DNA of 64,000 nucleotides from Solimonas fluminis. GTDB taxonomy: Bacteria > Pseudomonadota > Gammaproteobacteria > Nevskiales > Nevskiaceae. The position numbers and the translations under genes are program-made. Within the stretch, counting starts at the first letter, position 1, and every line of letters starts with the position of its first letter. The stretch covers positions 174,185-238,184 of the forward strand of contig NZ_PSNW01000008.1 of assembly GCF_002930645.1 (NCBI RefSeq). Reading direction: 5' to 3'. A model generated the notes under the pieces. That model searched no databases. It had not been told where the DNA came from and was given only the letters and a program-made list of their open reading frames with translations. Positions 49,534 through 58,438 of the stretch are shown piece by piece.

Positions 49534-50205
49534 ATCAAGGTTTCAGAAGCCCTGGCGACACGGATCAGTTGTCGCGCCTTCCTCGATACCCCGGTGTCCG
49601 AGGAGAAAGTCCGCGCCCTGCTGGAAGCGGCCAAGCGATCCGCGTCCGGCGGCAACCTGCAGCCCTGGCATGTCTACGTGCTTGCGGGCGAGCCGTTGCG
49701 CGAGTTCGTGGCGCTGATGGAGAAGCGCTGGCAGGCCAACCCGGCGGGCGAGGGCAGCGAGTACGACATCTACCCGAAGAACCTCGGCGAGCCCTACCGC
49801 ACGCGCCGCTTCGAGTGCGGCGAAGACCTGTACGGCACGATGGGCATCCCGCGCGAGGACAAGCGCGCCCGCGTGATGCAGGTGATGCGCAACTTCCGCT
49901 TCTTCGATGCGCCGGTGGGGCTGTTCTTCGCCATCGACCGCCAGATGGGCATCGACCAGTGGATGGACATCGGCATCTTCCAGCAGAGCATCATGCTGGC
50001 GGCGCGGGAGCTGGGCCTGCACACCTGTCCGCAGGAGGCCTGGGCCATCTGGCACAAGACGGTGGCGGAGTTCGTCGGCATGCCGCCGGAACTGATGCTC
50101 TGCTGCGGCATGGCCCTGGGCTACATGGACGAGTCGGCACCGGTCAACCGGCTGCGTACCCGCCGCGCGGAACTGGACGAATTCGCGACGCTGCGCGGAT
50201 TCTGA
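49534..50205 (+). CDS. nitroreductase with apparent ATC start
   Basis: A 223-residue FMN-dependent nitroreductase-family protein. VSEALATRISCRAFLDTP at the N-terminus and SASGGNLQPWHVYVL are the FMN-binding signatures, so translation must begin near 49534. There the codon is ATC; homologues commonly begin Met-Lys-Val-Ser. GGAG stands eight bases before it. The frame is closed by a TAG at 49504 and has no ATG, GTG or TTG between. The next usable start (GTG 49594) would delete the FMN-binding N-terminus. It is probably cotranscribed with the GMC gene. Confidence 0.85.
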   Translation: MKVSEALATRISCRAFLDTPVSEEKVRALLEAAKRSASGGNLQPWHVYVLAGEPLREFVALMEKRWQANPAGEGSEYDIYPKNLGEPYRTRRFECGEDLYGTMGIPREDKRARVMQVMRNFRFFDAPVGLFFAIDRQMGIDQWMDIGIFQQSIMLAARELGLHTCPQEAWAIWHKTVAEFVGMPPELMLCCGMALGYMDESAPVNRLRTRRAELDEFATLRGF

Positions 50206-50208
50206 TCA

Positions 50209-50240
50209 CAAAAAAGGGGCGCCGAGGCGCCCCTTTTTCG
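50209..50240. terminator. bidirectional rho-independent terminator
   Basis: AAAAAGGGGCGC / GCGCCCCTTTTT hairpin with a CGAG-type loop between the convergent nitroreductase and EAL-protein genes. A-run and T-run on the two sides allow termination in both directions. Confidence 0.93.
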
Positions 50241-50258
50241 TTGCGGAACCGATCAGCG

Positions 50259-51956
50259 TCAGTTGACCGTGGCCATCGCCTTCTCGGCGATCTCGGGCGT
50301 CTGGCACCAGGTCATGAAGTCCGGCAGCGGCAGCGCGGGGCTGAACAGGAAGCCCTGCATCATGTTGCAGCCCAGGCCGCGCAGCGTCTGCAGCTGCTCG
50401 CGGGTCTCCACGCCTTCCGCCACCACCTGCAAGCCAAGGTTGGCGGCCAAGCCGGTGGTGGCCTGGATGATCATCTCATCCTTGCGGCTGCGGTTGACGC
50501 GCGAAACGAAGCTGCGGTCGATCTTGATCTTGTCCAGCGGGAAGCGGTGCAGGTAGGCCAGCGAGGAATAGCCGGTACCGAAGTCATCCACCGACAGGGT
50601 GATGCCCATGGACTTGAGGCTTCGCAGCACGCGGGCGCTGTGGGCGGGGTTGCCCATCATGGTGCTCTCGGTGAGCTCCAGTTCCAGGTCCGTGGGGTCG
50701 GCATCGATCTGCTCGATGGTCTGCTGGATGGAATCCACCAGGCCCGGATCGTTGAGCTGGCGCGCCGACAGGTTCACGGCGAGCTTCACCGGCGCGGCAC
50801 CGGACAGGCGCCAGCTCTTGGCATCGGCCAGCGCCTTGGCCAGGCACCAGCCGCCCATGGCGCCGATGGCACCGGTCTCCTCGGCTACCTGGATGAACTC
50901 GCCCGGCATCACCAGGCCGCGCGTCGGATGCTGCCAGCGCATCAGGGCCTCGGCGCAGACCACGCGGCCGCTGCTCACATCGAGCACCGGCTGGTAGTGG
51001 ACGCGCAGTTCCTCCCCTTGAACGGCGCGGCGCAGCTGCGCGATCAGCGCGGTGCGCGAACGCACCTTTTCCGCGATCTGGCGGGTGTAGAACTGGAAGC
51101 CGCTGCCGGGATTCTGGCGCGCATGGCTCAGCGCCGCCTGGGCATTGGCGATGATCTCGTCGTAGGTATCGCCATCCTGCGGGCAGGTGACGACGCCGAC
51201 ATTGACCGTCATGTCGAGCTCCTGGTCGTTCAGCGTGAACGGCCGCGACAGCTCGCCGATCAGGGCGCGCGTGCGCTGGTCGGCCAGTTCCACCAGGCGG
51301 GCATTGTTGGGCAGCTGCGGCGATACCACGGCGAACAGGGCGCCGCCGACGTAGAACAGCCGGCCGCTGTCGTCGGTGCAGGCCCGCAGGCGGCGGGCGG
51401 CGATGCGCAGGAACTCGTCGCCGGCGACGGCGCCCAGCATGTCGCTGATCGCGGTGAGCTGGTCCAGGCCGATGTAGGTCACGACCAAGGCCTGACCCTG
51501 CGAGCGCAGGGTCGGCCCCTCGGTGTTGAGCAGGGCCTCCAGCCGGGCACGGTTGGCCAGGCCGGTGAGGGAATCGTGATGGGCGAGGTAGTCCCAGCGC
51601 TGCGCACGGTCGCGGAACTCGCCCAGCGCGGAAGCGACGGCGCCGATCTCGTCGCCGCGGTTTTCAGGCAGCGGAGTGTCCCAGGAGCCGCGGATCAGGC
51701 CCTCGGCACCCTGCACCAGTTCGTCGAGAGGACGCACGATGGATTGCACGAAACCCAGGACCATCAGCGCCACCAGCGTCAGCAGGATGCCAGCGACGAC
51801 CAGCACCGCGACGCCGGCTACGCTGTCGCCGACCCGGGACTGGAGGAAATGGACGCAAAGGGGAGCAAAGGCCGTCAGCGCCACCGTCACGACCAGCAAC
51901 GTCAGCTTCCAGCGGACGGGCAGGTTGCGGCTGACTTTGGGCAGCAGGTCGGTCAT
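50259..51956 (-). CDS. c-di-GMP phosphodiesterase: HAMP, degenerate GGDEF, EAL
   Basis: A 565-residue inner-membrane protein. Two hydrophobic spans (about 13-32 and 42-64) precede a HAMP-like linker (IVRPLDELVQGAEG). The GGDEF domain (about 125-285) has YVGGALFAVV at the signature, so cyclase activity is probably lost. The EAL domain (about 300-555) keeps CAEALMRW, NLSARQL, LELTESTMM, VDDFGTGYSSLAYL and AEGVETREQL, consistent with active hydrolysis of c-di-GMP. The ATG at 51956 is chosen; the frame stays open to 52124 without coding character. A pilZ gene elsewhere in the window suggests pilus/motility control is relevant. Confidence 0.92.
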   Translation of the reverse strand: MTDLLPKVSRNLPVRWKLTLLVVTVALTAFAPLCVHFLQSRVGDSVAGVAVLVVAGILLTLVALMVLGFVQSIVRPLDELVQGAEGLIRGSWDTPLPENRGDEIGAVASALGEFRDRAQRWDYLAHHDSLTGLANRARLEALLNTEGPTLRSQGQALVVTYIGLDQLTAISDMLGAVAGDEFLRIAARRLRACTDDSGRLFYVGGALFAVVSPQLPNNARLVELADQRTRALIGELSRPFTLNDQELDMTVNVGVVTCPQDGDTYDEIIANAQAALSHARQNPGSGFQFYTRQIAEKVRSRTALIAQLRRAVQGEELRVHYQPVLDVSSGRVVCAEALMRWQHPTRGLVMPGEFIQVAEETGAIGAMGGWCLAKALADAKSWRLSGAAPVKLAVNLSARQLNDPGLVDSIQQTIEQIDADPTDLELELTESTMMGNPAHSARVLRSLKSMGITLSVDDFGTGYSSLAYLHRFPLDKIKIDRSFVSRVNRSRKDEMIIQATTGLAANLGLQVVAEGVETREQLQTLRGLGCNMMQGFLFSPALPLPDFMTWCQTPEIAEKAMATVN

Positions 51957-52400
51957 GAGCGATTCGGGCAGCGGGCCGGACGCGGGAGCACAAGCAATTC
52001 CGGGACCATCCCCTGGGTCATCCCCGCCACTGCTGCCACGAAAAATCCTCCCCCGAAAAACCTTCCGCGGCCGCGGAGGTCGATACTGGCGCGCCACGGC
52101 GAACCTGGCGGGCGCTTCAGCCAAAACGCCGACGTTATGTCAGCCCTGGCTTACGGCAGAACTCTCAACGGGCGCAACTATACCCCGCAGGGCTCATTCC
52201 TGACGACTGAGTCAGCTAGTAACTTTGACTCCTCGCGACTTTTATCCCTTCTGGACAGCGAAGGGGGCAAACTCTCAGCCTGCCATGATATCGTTATGAA
52301 TATATTAATCTTTCCAGGACAGCTGTCCGGAGATTCCTGACCACGCACCGGGCAGAATGCCCGAACCATCACCACATCAAGCGAGGAACCCCGATCCACC
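51957..52400. other. 444-base intergenic region with AT-rich core and palindrome
   Basis: No convincing gene. The part 52200-52320 is AT-rich relative to the chromosome and probably carries the divergent promoters of the EAL-protein gene and the secreted-protein gene. A perfect 12-base palindrome GGACAGCTGTCC lies at 52317-52328, about 75 bases before the start at 52401. No clean -35/-10 pair stands out. Confidence 0.5.
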
Positions 52401-53132
52401 ATGAGCCTGCGCCGCATTCTTGTTCTTATCCTGCCCTTGCTGGGCTTCACCGGCATGGTCCATGCGGGTGAGCGCCCGGCGGCCATTGGCGCCTACGTCG
52501 AAGCCCTGTCGAAAGTGGAGCAGGCCAGCCAGCCGCTGTCCCTGGAACCGCTGATGGCCGCGGCCCTGGCCGCCCAGGACGCGCTGATGGAGATCCAGGG
52601 GCTCGGCGACCAAGCCTGGATCGAGCGGCTCGACGAGGCCGGGTACCAGAAGCTGCAGGCCGACCTGCGCGGCTTCCGGCTATCGCGCGGCTATGACATC
52701 TATGCCCAGCCCGATCCCGCGTTCCTCGACGCCTTGGCGCAGCAGCACGGCCTGGCCGCGGATCGCGACTTCTTCCGCCTGTACCGCCGCTACTGGAACG
52801 AGGACCTGCTGCCGGCCTACCTCAGCATCGGCAAGCGCCCCACGCCCTGCGTACGCTTCGGCGAAGGCGTGCTGCAGGATCAGTATGCCGGCTGGAGCGA
52901 GTACGTCCGCCTCTATCCCGAGTCCTACCAGGGCTTCACGCGGCAGACGCTGGCGGACCTGGAGGAGGCGGTGGGCCTCGGTGTCTGCACCTGCACCGAT
53001 GCCGCCAGCGTGCAGCGCGAACTGGGCAGCTTCGTCGAGCGCTTCCCGAATTCGCCGGTGGCAGCCAAGGTGCGCAGCCGCCTGGTGGAACTGAAGGAAA
53101 CGCCGGACCTGCGCCCGGTGCTGTGCCGCTGA
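52401..53132 (+). CDS. secreted protein of unknown function
   Basis: A 243-residue protein with a clear Sec signal peptide (RRILVLILPLLGF, cleavage after VHA at residue 22). The mature part is mostly helical, with paired aromatic segments (YDIYAQPDPAFLDALAQQHG, FFRLYRRYWNEDLLPAYLS). Three cysteines near the end (CTCTD and the final CR) may form a disulfide. No family is recognised. It precedes the RND exporter by 124 bases on the same strand; a shared role at the envelope is possible. Confidence 0.8.
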   Translation: MSLRRILVLILPLLGFTGMVHAGERPAAIGAYVEALSKVEQASQPLSLEPLMAAALAAQDALMEIQGLGDQAWIERLDEAGYQKLQADLRGFRLSRGYDIYAQPDPAFLDALAQQHGLAADRDFFRLYRRYWNEDLLPAYLSIGKRPTPCVRFGEGVLQDQYAGWSEYVRLYPESYQGFTRQTLADLEEAVGLGVCTCTDAASVQRELGSFVERFPNSPVAAKVRSRLVELKETPDLRPVLCR

Positions 53133-53256
53133 TCGCGGCCCGAAAAGAGCTTCCTGCGGGGCGGGGCTCGTAAGAGGCGCCCGCCTCGTGCCAACATCGG
53201 CCACCCGGTCAGTGCCCGGGGCCACACAACGACTATAAGCGGTTGGGGGAGAACAC

Positions 53257-55815
53257 ATGCACGACGCGCGTGGGCGCTTTTCGCAGCTCTTCATCCGCGT
53301 GACCGAACCGATCGTGTTCGGCCGCCGGGGACGTACCCTGCTGGTGCTGGGGCTGCTGACGCTGTTCATGGCCTGGCAAGCGCTGCACCTGCGGCCGGAG
53401 ACGGGCTTCGAGAAGCAGCTGCCCCTGGGGCATCCCTACATTCAGGTCTTCAAGCAGTACCAGCGCGAATTCGGCGGCGCCAACCTGGTGCTGTTCGCGG
53501 CGGTGCAGAAGCAGGGCGACATCTACAACGCCGAATTCCTGCGCACCCTGCGCGGCCTGACCGACTCGGTATTCTTCACCCGCGGCATGGACACCGCACG
53601 CGTCAGTTCGATCTTCACGCCGGATGTTCGCTACATCGAGGTGGTGGAAGACGGCTTTGCCGGCGGCAACGTGGTGCCAGCCGAGTACGCCCCGACCCCC
53701 GAGATGTTCGCGAGGATCCGCGCCAACGTGGCCAAGGCCAACGTCGTCGGGCGGCTGGTGGCCAACGACCAGGGCGGCGCGATGGTGTTCTCGGAGTTGC
53801 TGGAGCTGGATCCGATCAGCAAGCAGCCGCTGGACTACGTGCGCATGGCGCACAAGATCGAGGATATCCGCGGCCGCTTCATGCAGCCGAGGATGACCGC
53901 GTACCGGCTCAAGCAGGACCTGCCGCCCTTCAAGGCCGGCGACCTGATCCGCCGCGGCTACAGCGAGCTGCGCTGGCCGCTGTGGATGGAAAGCTTCGAT
54001 ATCGACCATACGGACGCCAACGGCCAGACGCTGACGCACGAAATCCCCGGACGCCTGCTGTCGGCCACCGAGGTCGCCAATCCCGACTACAACCCCGACG
54101 TCGACATCCACATCATCGGCTTCGCCAAGGTGGTGGGCGACATCTCCGACGCGACGCTGGAAGTGGTGGGCTTCTTCGGCCTGACCCTGCTGCTCACGCT
54201 GCTGCTGCTGTGGTGGTACTGCGGCTCGCTGCGCATCGCGCTGATCCCGCTGTCCTGCTCGGTGCTGGCGGTGGTCTGGGAACTGGGTTTCCTGCACCTG
54301 TTCGGCTACGGCCTGGATCCATTCGCGATCCTGGTGCCGTTCCTGGTGCTGTCCATCGGCGTGTCGCACGGCATCCAGATCACCAGCTTCTGGCTGTACG
54401 AGGTGGCCGACCATGGCCAGGGCAGCTTCGAGGCCTCGCGCGCCACCTACCGCCGCCTGGTGATCCCGGGCATCTCCGCCGTGCTGACCAACGTGGTTGG
54501 CTTCGGTACGATCCTGCTGGTGCCGATCGGCATCGTGCAGGAGATGGCGATCAACGCCATGTTCGGCCTGATCGCGATCATCGTCTGCAAGAAGATCCTG
54601 CTGCCTTGCCTGCTGTCCTATGCCACGCTGAAAGATCCGCTGCGCTTCCGGGAGCACCAGCGCCGGCGCGACGCCGCCTTCGAGCCGCTGTGGCGGGTGC
54701 TGAGCGGCATCACGCTCAAGCCGGTGGCTGCCACGGTGCTGGGCATCTCGGTGCTGGTCTATGCCTGGGCCGAGTGGGTGGGGCAAGGTCTGGAGATCGG
54801 TGAACTGCACGACGGCGTGCCCGAATTGCGCCCGGATTCGCGCTACAACCGGGATACCGCCGCCATCGTGCGCGAGTTCTCCATCGGCGTGGACGTGCTC
54901 AAGGTGATCGCGGAGTCGCCGAAGGACGGCTGCATCGACAGCCGCGTGATGACCACCATCGACGACTTCGCCTGGCGCATGCAGAACACGACCGGCGTGC
55001 AGTCTACGTTGTCGCTGCCGCAGATGTCCCGCCTGGTGTTCGAGGCCTTCAACGAGAGCAACCCGAAGTGGCGCGCACTGCCGCGCAATGCCGACGGCTT
55101 CGTCATCACGCTGCAGCCGATCCCGCCGTCCACCGGCCTGCTCAACAACGACTGCAGCGCGATCCCGGTGCTGATCTTCACCGCCGACCACAAGGCCGAC
55201 ACCATCGACGGCATCATCGCGGCGGTGAAGAAGTTCGAGGAAGAGCAGGGTGCCAATGCCCCGGTGAAACTCCGGCTGGCCACCGGCAACGTCGGCGTGA
55301 TGGCCGCCGCCAACGACGTGATCAAGGAAACCGAGCGGCCGATCCTGCTGTGGGTCTACCTGGGCATCGGCATCTGCGTGTTCCTGTCGTTCCGCAGCTT
55401 TGCCGGACTGATCTGCGTGCTGGTGCCGCTGGCGCTGGTGTCAGTGCTGTCCTATGCCGTGATGGTGTTCCTGCAGATCGGCGTCAAGGTCTCGACCTTG
55501 CCGGTGGCCGCCTTCGCGGCCGGCATCGGCGTGGACTACGGCATCTATATCTTCAGCGTGCTCGAGGAGTGCGTGAACAAGGGCATGACGCTGCGCAAGG
55601 CCTATGAGCAGACCCTGCACCAGACCGGCAAGGCAGTCCTGTTCACCGCGCTGGCGCTGGCGGCCAGCGTCTGCACCTGGCTTCTGTCCGGCCTGCAGTT
55701 CCAGGTGGACATGGGCATCCTGCTGACGATCATGTTCCTTGCCAACGCGGTGGCCGCGGTGCTGCTGCTGCCGGCCTTCGCCGCTTTCCTGCTGAAGCGC
55801 CAGGCCGCCGGGTAA
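53257..55815 (+). CDS. RND/MMPL-superfamily exporter
   Basis: An 852-residue inner-membrane transporter with the two-repeat RND layout: TM1 (about 25-42), a periplasmic loop starting LRPETGFEKQLPLGHPY, five spans at about 300-465, then a second half with a span near 490, a periplasmic loop and the last five spans from about 690. The proton-relay region of the second half has GIGVDYGIYIFSVLEE. This branch is close to HpnN/MMPL-type lipid exporters; the cargo is unknown but lipid, sterol or hopanoid is likely. A GGGGGAG ribosome site precedes the ATG. Confidence 0.9.
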   Translation: MHDARGRFSQLFIRVTEPIVFGRRGRTLLVLGLLTLFMAWQALHLRPETGFEKQLPLGHPYIQVFKQYQREFGGANLVLFAAVQKQGDIYNAEFLRTLRGLTDSVFFTRGMDTARVSSIFTPDVRYIEVVEDGFAGGNVVPAEYAPTPEMFARIRANVAKANVVGRLVANDQGGAMVFSELLELDPISKQPLDYVRMAHKIEDIRGRFMQPRMTAYRLKQDLPPFKAGDLIRRGYSELRWPLWMESFDIDHTDANGQTLTHEIPGRLLSATEVANPDYNPDVDIHIIGFAKVVGDISDATLEVVGFFGLTLLLTLLLLWWYCGSLRIALIPLSCSVLAVVWELGFLHLFGYGLDPFAILVPFLVLSIGVSHGIQITSFWLYEVADHGQGSFEASRATYRRLVIPGISAVLTNVVGFGTILLVPIGIVQEMAINAMFGLIAIIVCKKILLPCLLSYATLKDPLRFREHQRRRDAAFEPLWRVLSGITLKPVAATVLGISVLVYAWAEWVGQGLEIGELHDGVPELRPDSRYNRDTAAIVREFSIGVDVLKVIAESPKDGCIDSRVMTTIDDFAWRMQNTTGVQSTLSLPQMSRLVFEAFNESNPKWRALPRNADGFVITLQPIPPSTGLLNNDCSAIPVLIFTADHKADTIDGIIAAVKKFEEEQGANAPVKLRLATGNVGVMAAANDVIKETERPILLWVYLGIGICVFLSFRSFAGLICVLVPLALVSVLSYAVMVFLQIGVKVSTLPVAAFAAGIGVDYGIYIFSVLEECVNKGMTLRKAYEQTLHQTGKAVLFTALALAASVCTWLLSGLQFQVDMGILLTIMFLANAVAAVLLLPAFAAFLLKRQAAG

Positions 55816-55958
55816 CGTTCGCGAGGCCGGGCACGGGAATGCTCCCGGGGCAACGGGCACTCCAGACGGCTGGAGCGCCTGCGGCTTCCCTTGTAAAGCC
55901 TGTCCGTATCGGACGTACGGCGTTAGGATGCCGCCCATTCGAAGGCGGAGCCATTCCG

Positions 55959-56666
55959 ATGTTGCGGAAAAGCCGTTTACTGACGCTGTTCTGGGTTCTG
56001 GTGATGGGCCCGGCGGCAGCGCTCGCCGCCGAGGACAGCATGGCCCAGCGCATGCTGGCCTGTGCCGCCTGCCATGGGGCCGAGGGTCGCGCGACCGGCG
56101 ACGGCTTCTATCCGCGCATCGCCGGCAAGCCCGCTGGGTATCTCTACCATCAGCTGCTCAACTTCCGCGAAGGCCGCCGCCTCAACGCGCAGATGACCTA
56201 TCTGCTGGAGCGCCAGGGCGATGCCTACCTGCGCGAGATGGCAGAGTACTTCGCCGGCCTGTCGCTGCCGTATCCGCCGCCGCGGCCGCCCCAGGCCGAG
56301 CCCGCGCGCCTCCAGCGCGGCCTGCAGCTGGTGAGGCAGGGTGACGCCGCGCGCGGCATTCCCGCCTGCAACGACTGCCACGGCGAGAAGATGACTGGCG
56401 TCCTGCCGGACATTCCCGGCCTGCTGGGCCTGCCTTACGACTATCTCGTGGCCCAGTTCGGCGCCTGGCGCCAGGGCACCCGCCGCGGCACCGCGCCCGA
56501 TTGCATGGCCGCGATCGCGGCCAAGCTCAACCCCGAGGACATCGACGCCGCCGCGGCCTGGCTGGCCGCGCAGCCGATGCCGGCCGACCCGCATCCGGCA
56601 CCCGGCCTGCCGCGGCCACTGCCGGTTTCCTGCGGCAGCGTGTCCGCCACGGGAGTCACACGATGA
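55959..56666 (+). CDS. dihaem cytochrome c
   Basis: A 235-residue periplasmic cytochrome with a signal peptide (AALAA, about residue 24) and two CxxCH sites: CAACH (Cys35-His39) and CNDCH about 105 residues later. This is the two-domain cytochrome c4-like layout. The ATG at 55959 gives the signal peptide. It overlaps the next cytochrome gene by four bases, so the two are expressed together and may pass electrons between each other. Confidence 0.9.
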   Translation: MLRKSRLLTLFWVLVMGPAAALAAEDSMAQRMLACAACHGAEGRATGDGFYPRIAGKPAGYLYHQLLNFREGRRLNAQMTYLLERQGDAYLREMAEYFAGLSLPYPPPRPPQAEPARLQRGLQLVRQGDAARGIPACNDCHGEKMTGVLPDIPGLLGLPYDYLVAQFGAWRQGTRRGTAPDCMAAIAAKLNPEDIDAAAAWLAAQPMPADPHPAPGLPRPLPVSCGSVSATGVTR

Positions 56667-57949
56667 AGCGCCTGCTGATCGTACTGTCCCTGCTGGGCGT
56701 CCTGACCACCGGCACGGTGTTCTGGCTGGGCCTGCGCGGCGATCCCGGCGACACCACCGTGGCCAGTCCGCTGCGGGCGCCGGCAGGCGTTTCGCCGGCG
56801 GAACGCGGGCGCTACCTGGTGCAAGTGGGCGACTGCATGGCCTGCCATACGCGGCAGGGCGGTGCCGACTATGCTGGTGGCCGCGTCATCCCGACGCCGT
56901 TCGGCGACTTCTACTCGCCCAACCTGACCCCGGATCCCGAGACCGGGCTGGGCGGCTGGTCCGCGGACGATTTCTGGAAGGCGATGCACGAAGGCCGCTC
57001 GCGCGACGGCTCATTGCTGTATCCGGCCTTCCCCTATACCAACTACACCAAGCTGACCCGCGACGACAGCGACGCGATGTTCGCGTACCTGCAGACCTTG
57101 CCCGCCGTGAAGGAAGCACGCCGCGAGCATGATCTGAAGTTCCCCTACAACTACCGCTTCCTGCTGGTGGGCTGGCGGGCCTTGTTCTTCCGTCCCGGCG
57201 TCTACCAGGCGGACAGTTCGCAGGATGCCGCCTGGAACCGCGGCGCCTACCTGGTGCAGGGCCTGGGCCATTGCAGCGCCTGCCACGAAGCCCGCAATGC
57301 GCTGGGAGCCGTGCAGTCCCGCGACAATCCGGCGGGCGGCCTGGTGCTGAACTGGTACGCGCCAGCCCTGGCGGCGCCGGCGGAAGCCGGCGTGCAGGAC
57401 TGGCCCAAGCAGGACATCGTGCGCCTGCTGCGCGACGGCATTGCCCCCGGAGCCTCCACTCTGGGCCCGATGGCGGAAGTCGTCTACGAAAGCCTGCAGC
57501 ATGCCTCCGCGGAAGACCTGGACGCGATGGCGACCTACCTGAAGGCGCTGGAGCCGACCCAGCCGCCGCCGGCACGCGGTGCGGTCCAGGTTCCGGCGCA
57601 CGCCGTGGAAGACATGGCCAAGCGCGGCGCGGCGATCTACACCGAGCATTGCGCGAGTTGTCATGGCGACGCAGGCGAGGGCGCCTTGCCGGCGGCACCG
57701 GCTCTGCGCGGCAACCGCGCGGTGATCATGGCCTCTGCCGTCAACCCGATCCGTGTGGTGCTGTTCGGTGGCTACGCGCCGGGCACGGCCGGCAATCCCA
57801 GGCCCTTCGGCATGCCGCCGTTCGGCAGCACGCTCAGCAACCAGCAGGTCGCCGACGTGCTGACATATACCCGCAGCGCCTGGGGCAACCAGGCCCGGCC
57901 GGTGTCCGCCGCCGAAGTCGCCCGGAACCGCCAGGGCCCGCTGTGGTGA
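56663..57949 (+). CDS. trihaem cytochrome c, dehydrogenase-subunit type
   Basis: A 428-residue membrane-anchored protein with an N-terminal hydrophobic segment (residues 3-24) and three CxxCH sites: CMACH (Cys58), CSACH near 206 and CASCH near 330. Three haems in this length match the cytochrome subunit of membrane alcohol/gluconate dehydrogenases, including the conserved YYSPNLTPD-like FYSPNLTPDPETG after the first haem. The flavin or quinoprotein partner is not adjacent, though the GMC enzyme 7 kb upstream could be one. Confidence 0.92.
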   Translation: MKRLLIVLSLLGVLTTGTVFWLGLRGDPGDTTVASPLRAPAGVSPAERGRYLVQVGDCMACHTRQGGADYAGGRVIPTPFGDFYSPNLTPDPETGLGGWSADDFWKAMHEGRSRDGSLLYPAFPYTNYTKLTRDDSDAMFAYLQTLPAVKEARREHDLKFPYNYRFLLVGWRALFFRPGVYQADSSQDAAWNRGAYLVQGLGHCSACHEARNALGAVQSRDNPAGGLVLNWYAPALAAPAEAGVQDWPKQDIVRLLRDGIAPGASTLGPMAEVVYESLQHASAEDLDAMATYLKALEPTQPPPARGAVQVPAHAVEDMAKRGAAIYTEHCASCHGDAGEGALPAAPALRGNRAVIMASAVNPIRVVLFGGYAPGTAGNPRPFGMPPFGSTLSNQQVADVLTYTRSAWGNQARPVSAAEVARNRQGPLW

Positions 57950-57961
57950 ACGGCCGACGTC

Positions 57962-58270
57962 TCAGCGCGGATTCGCCGGGCGCTTGTCGATGAAGAAGTC
58001 CTGCTGCCGCTCGTAGACGAAGCCCTCCGTGCAGCGCAGATAGCCTTCGGTACGCCGTTGCTCGGCCGGATAGCGGTCCAGGCATTCCTTCTGCTTGGCG
58101 GTATCCACCGTCACCACGCGAACGCGGTCATGCCTCGCAGGATCGTAGGTTTCCACCTGTGCGGCGCGCTGCATCCACCAGACCAGCAGCAGCGCCAGGC
58201 CGGCGACAGCCAGCGCTCCCAGGATGGGTAGTAACTGCGAGGAAAGACGGGCTCGTAGATTCCGGGGCAT
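57962..58270 (-). CDS. small membrane-anchored protein of unknown function
   Basis: A 102-residue protein with one transmembrane segment (about 14-32, LGALAVAGLALLLVWWM) and a soluble tail with two cysteines (ECLDRYP and LRCTEG). No family is recognised. It is convergent with the cytochrome operon. Composition is normal for the chromosome. Confidence 0.65.
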   Translation of the reverse strand: MPRNLRARLSSQLLPILGALAVAGLALLLVWWMQRAAQVETYDPARHDRVRVVTVDTAKQKECLDRYPAEQRRTEGYLRCTEGFVYERQQDFFIDKRPANPR

Positions 58271-58438
58271 CGGGCGGTTGGCTTGAAAAGGCCTCCGAAG
58301 GTAACGCGGAGGAGATCAACAGAAAACCCTTCATGTGCCCTGAGTGGGAATGCGCCTAATGCGGTTGGAGGAATTCGTTGCTGCTGGTCGGGCGAATGAA
58401 GCCGGCCCCGGCGTAGCGCAGGCCCGCGCCATTCACAA

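Noticed and set aside
49594..50205. GTG at 49594 as the nitroreductase start
   Set aside because: It would remove the conserved FMN-binding N-terminus encoded without interruption from 49534.
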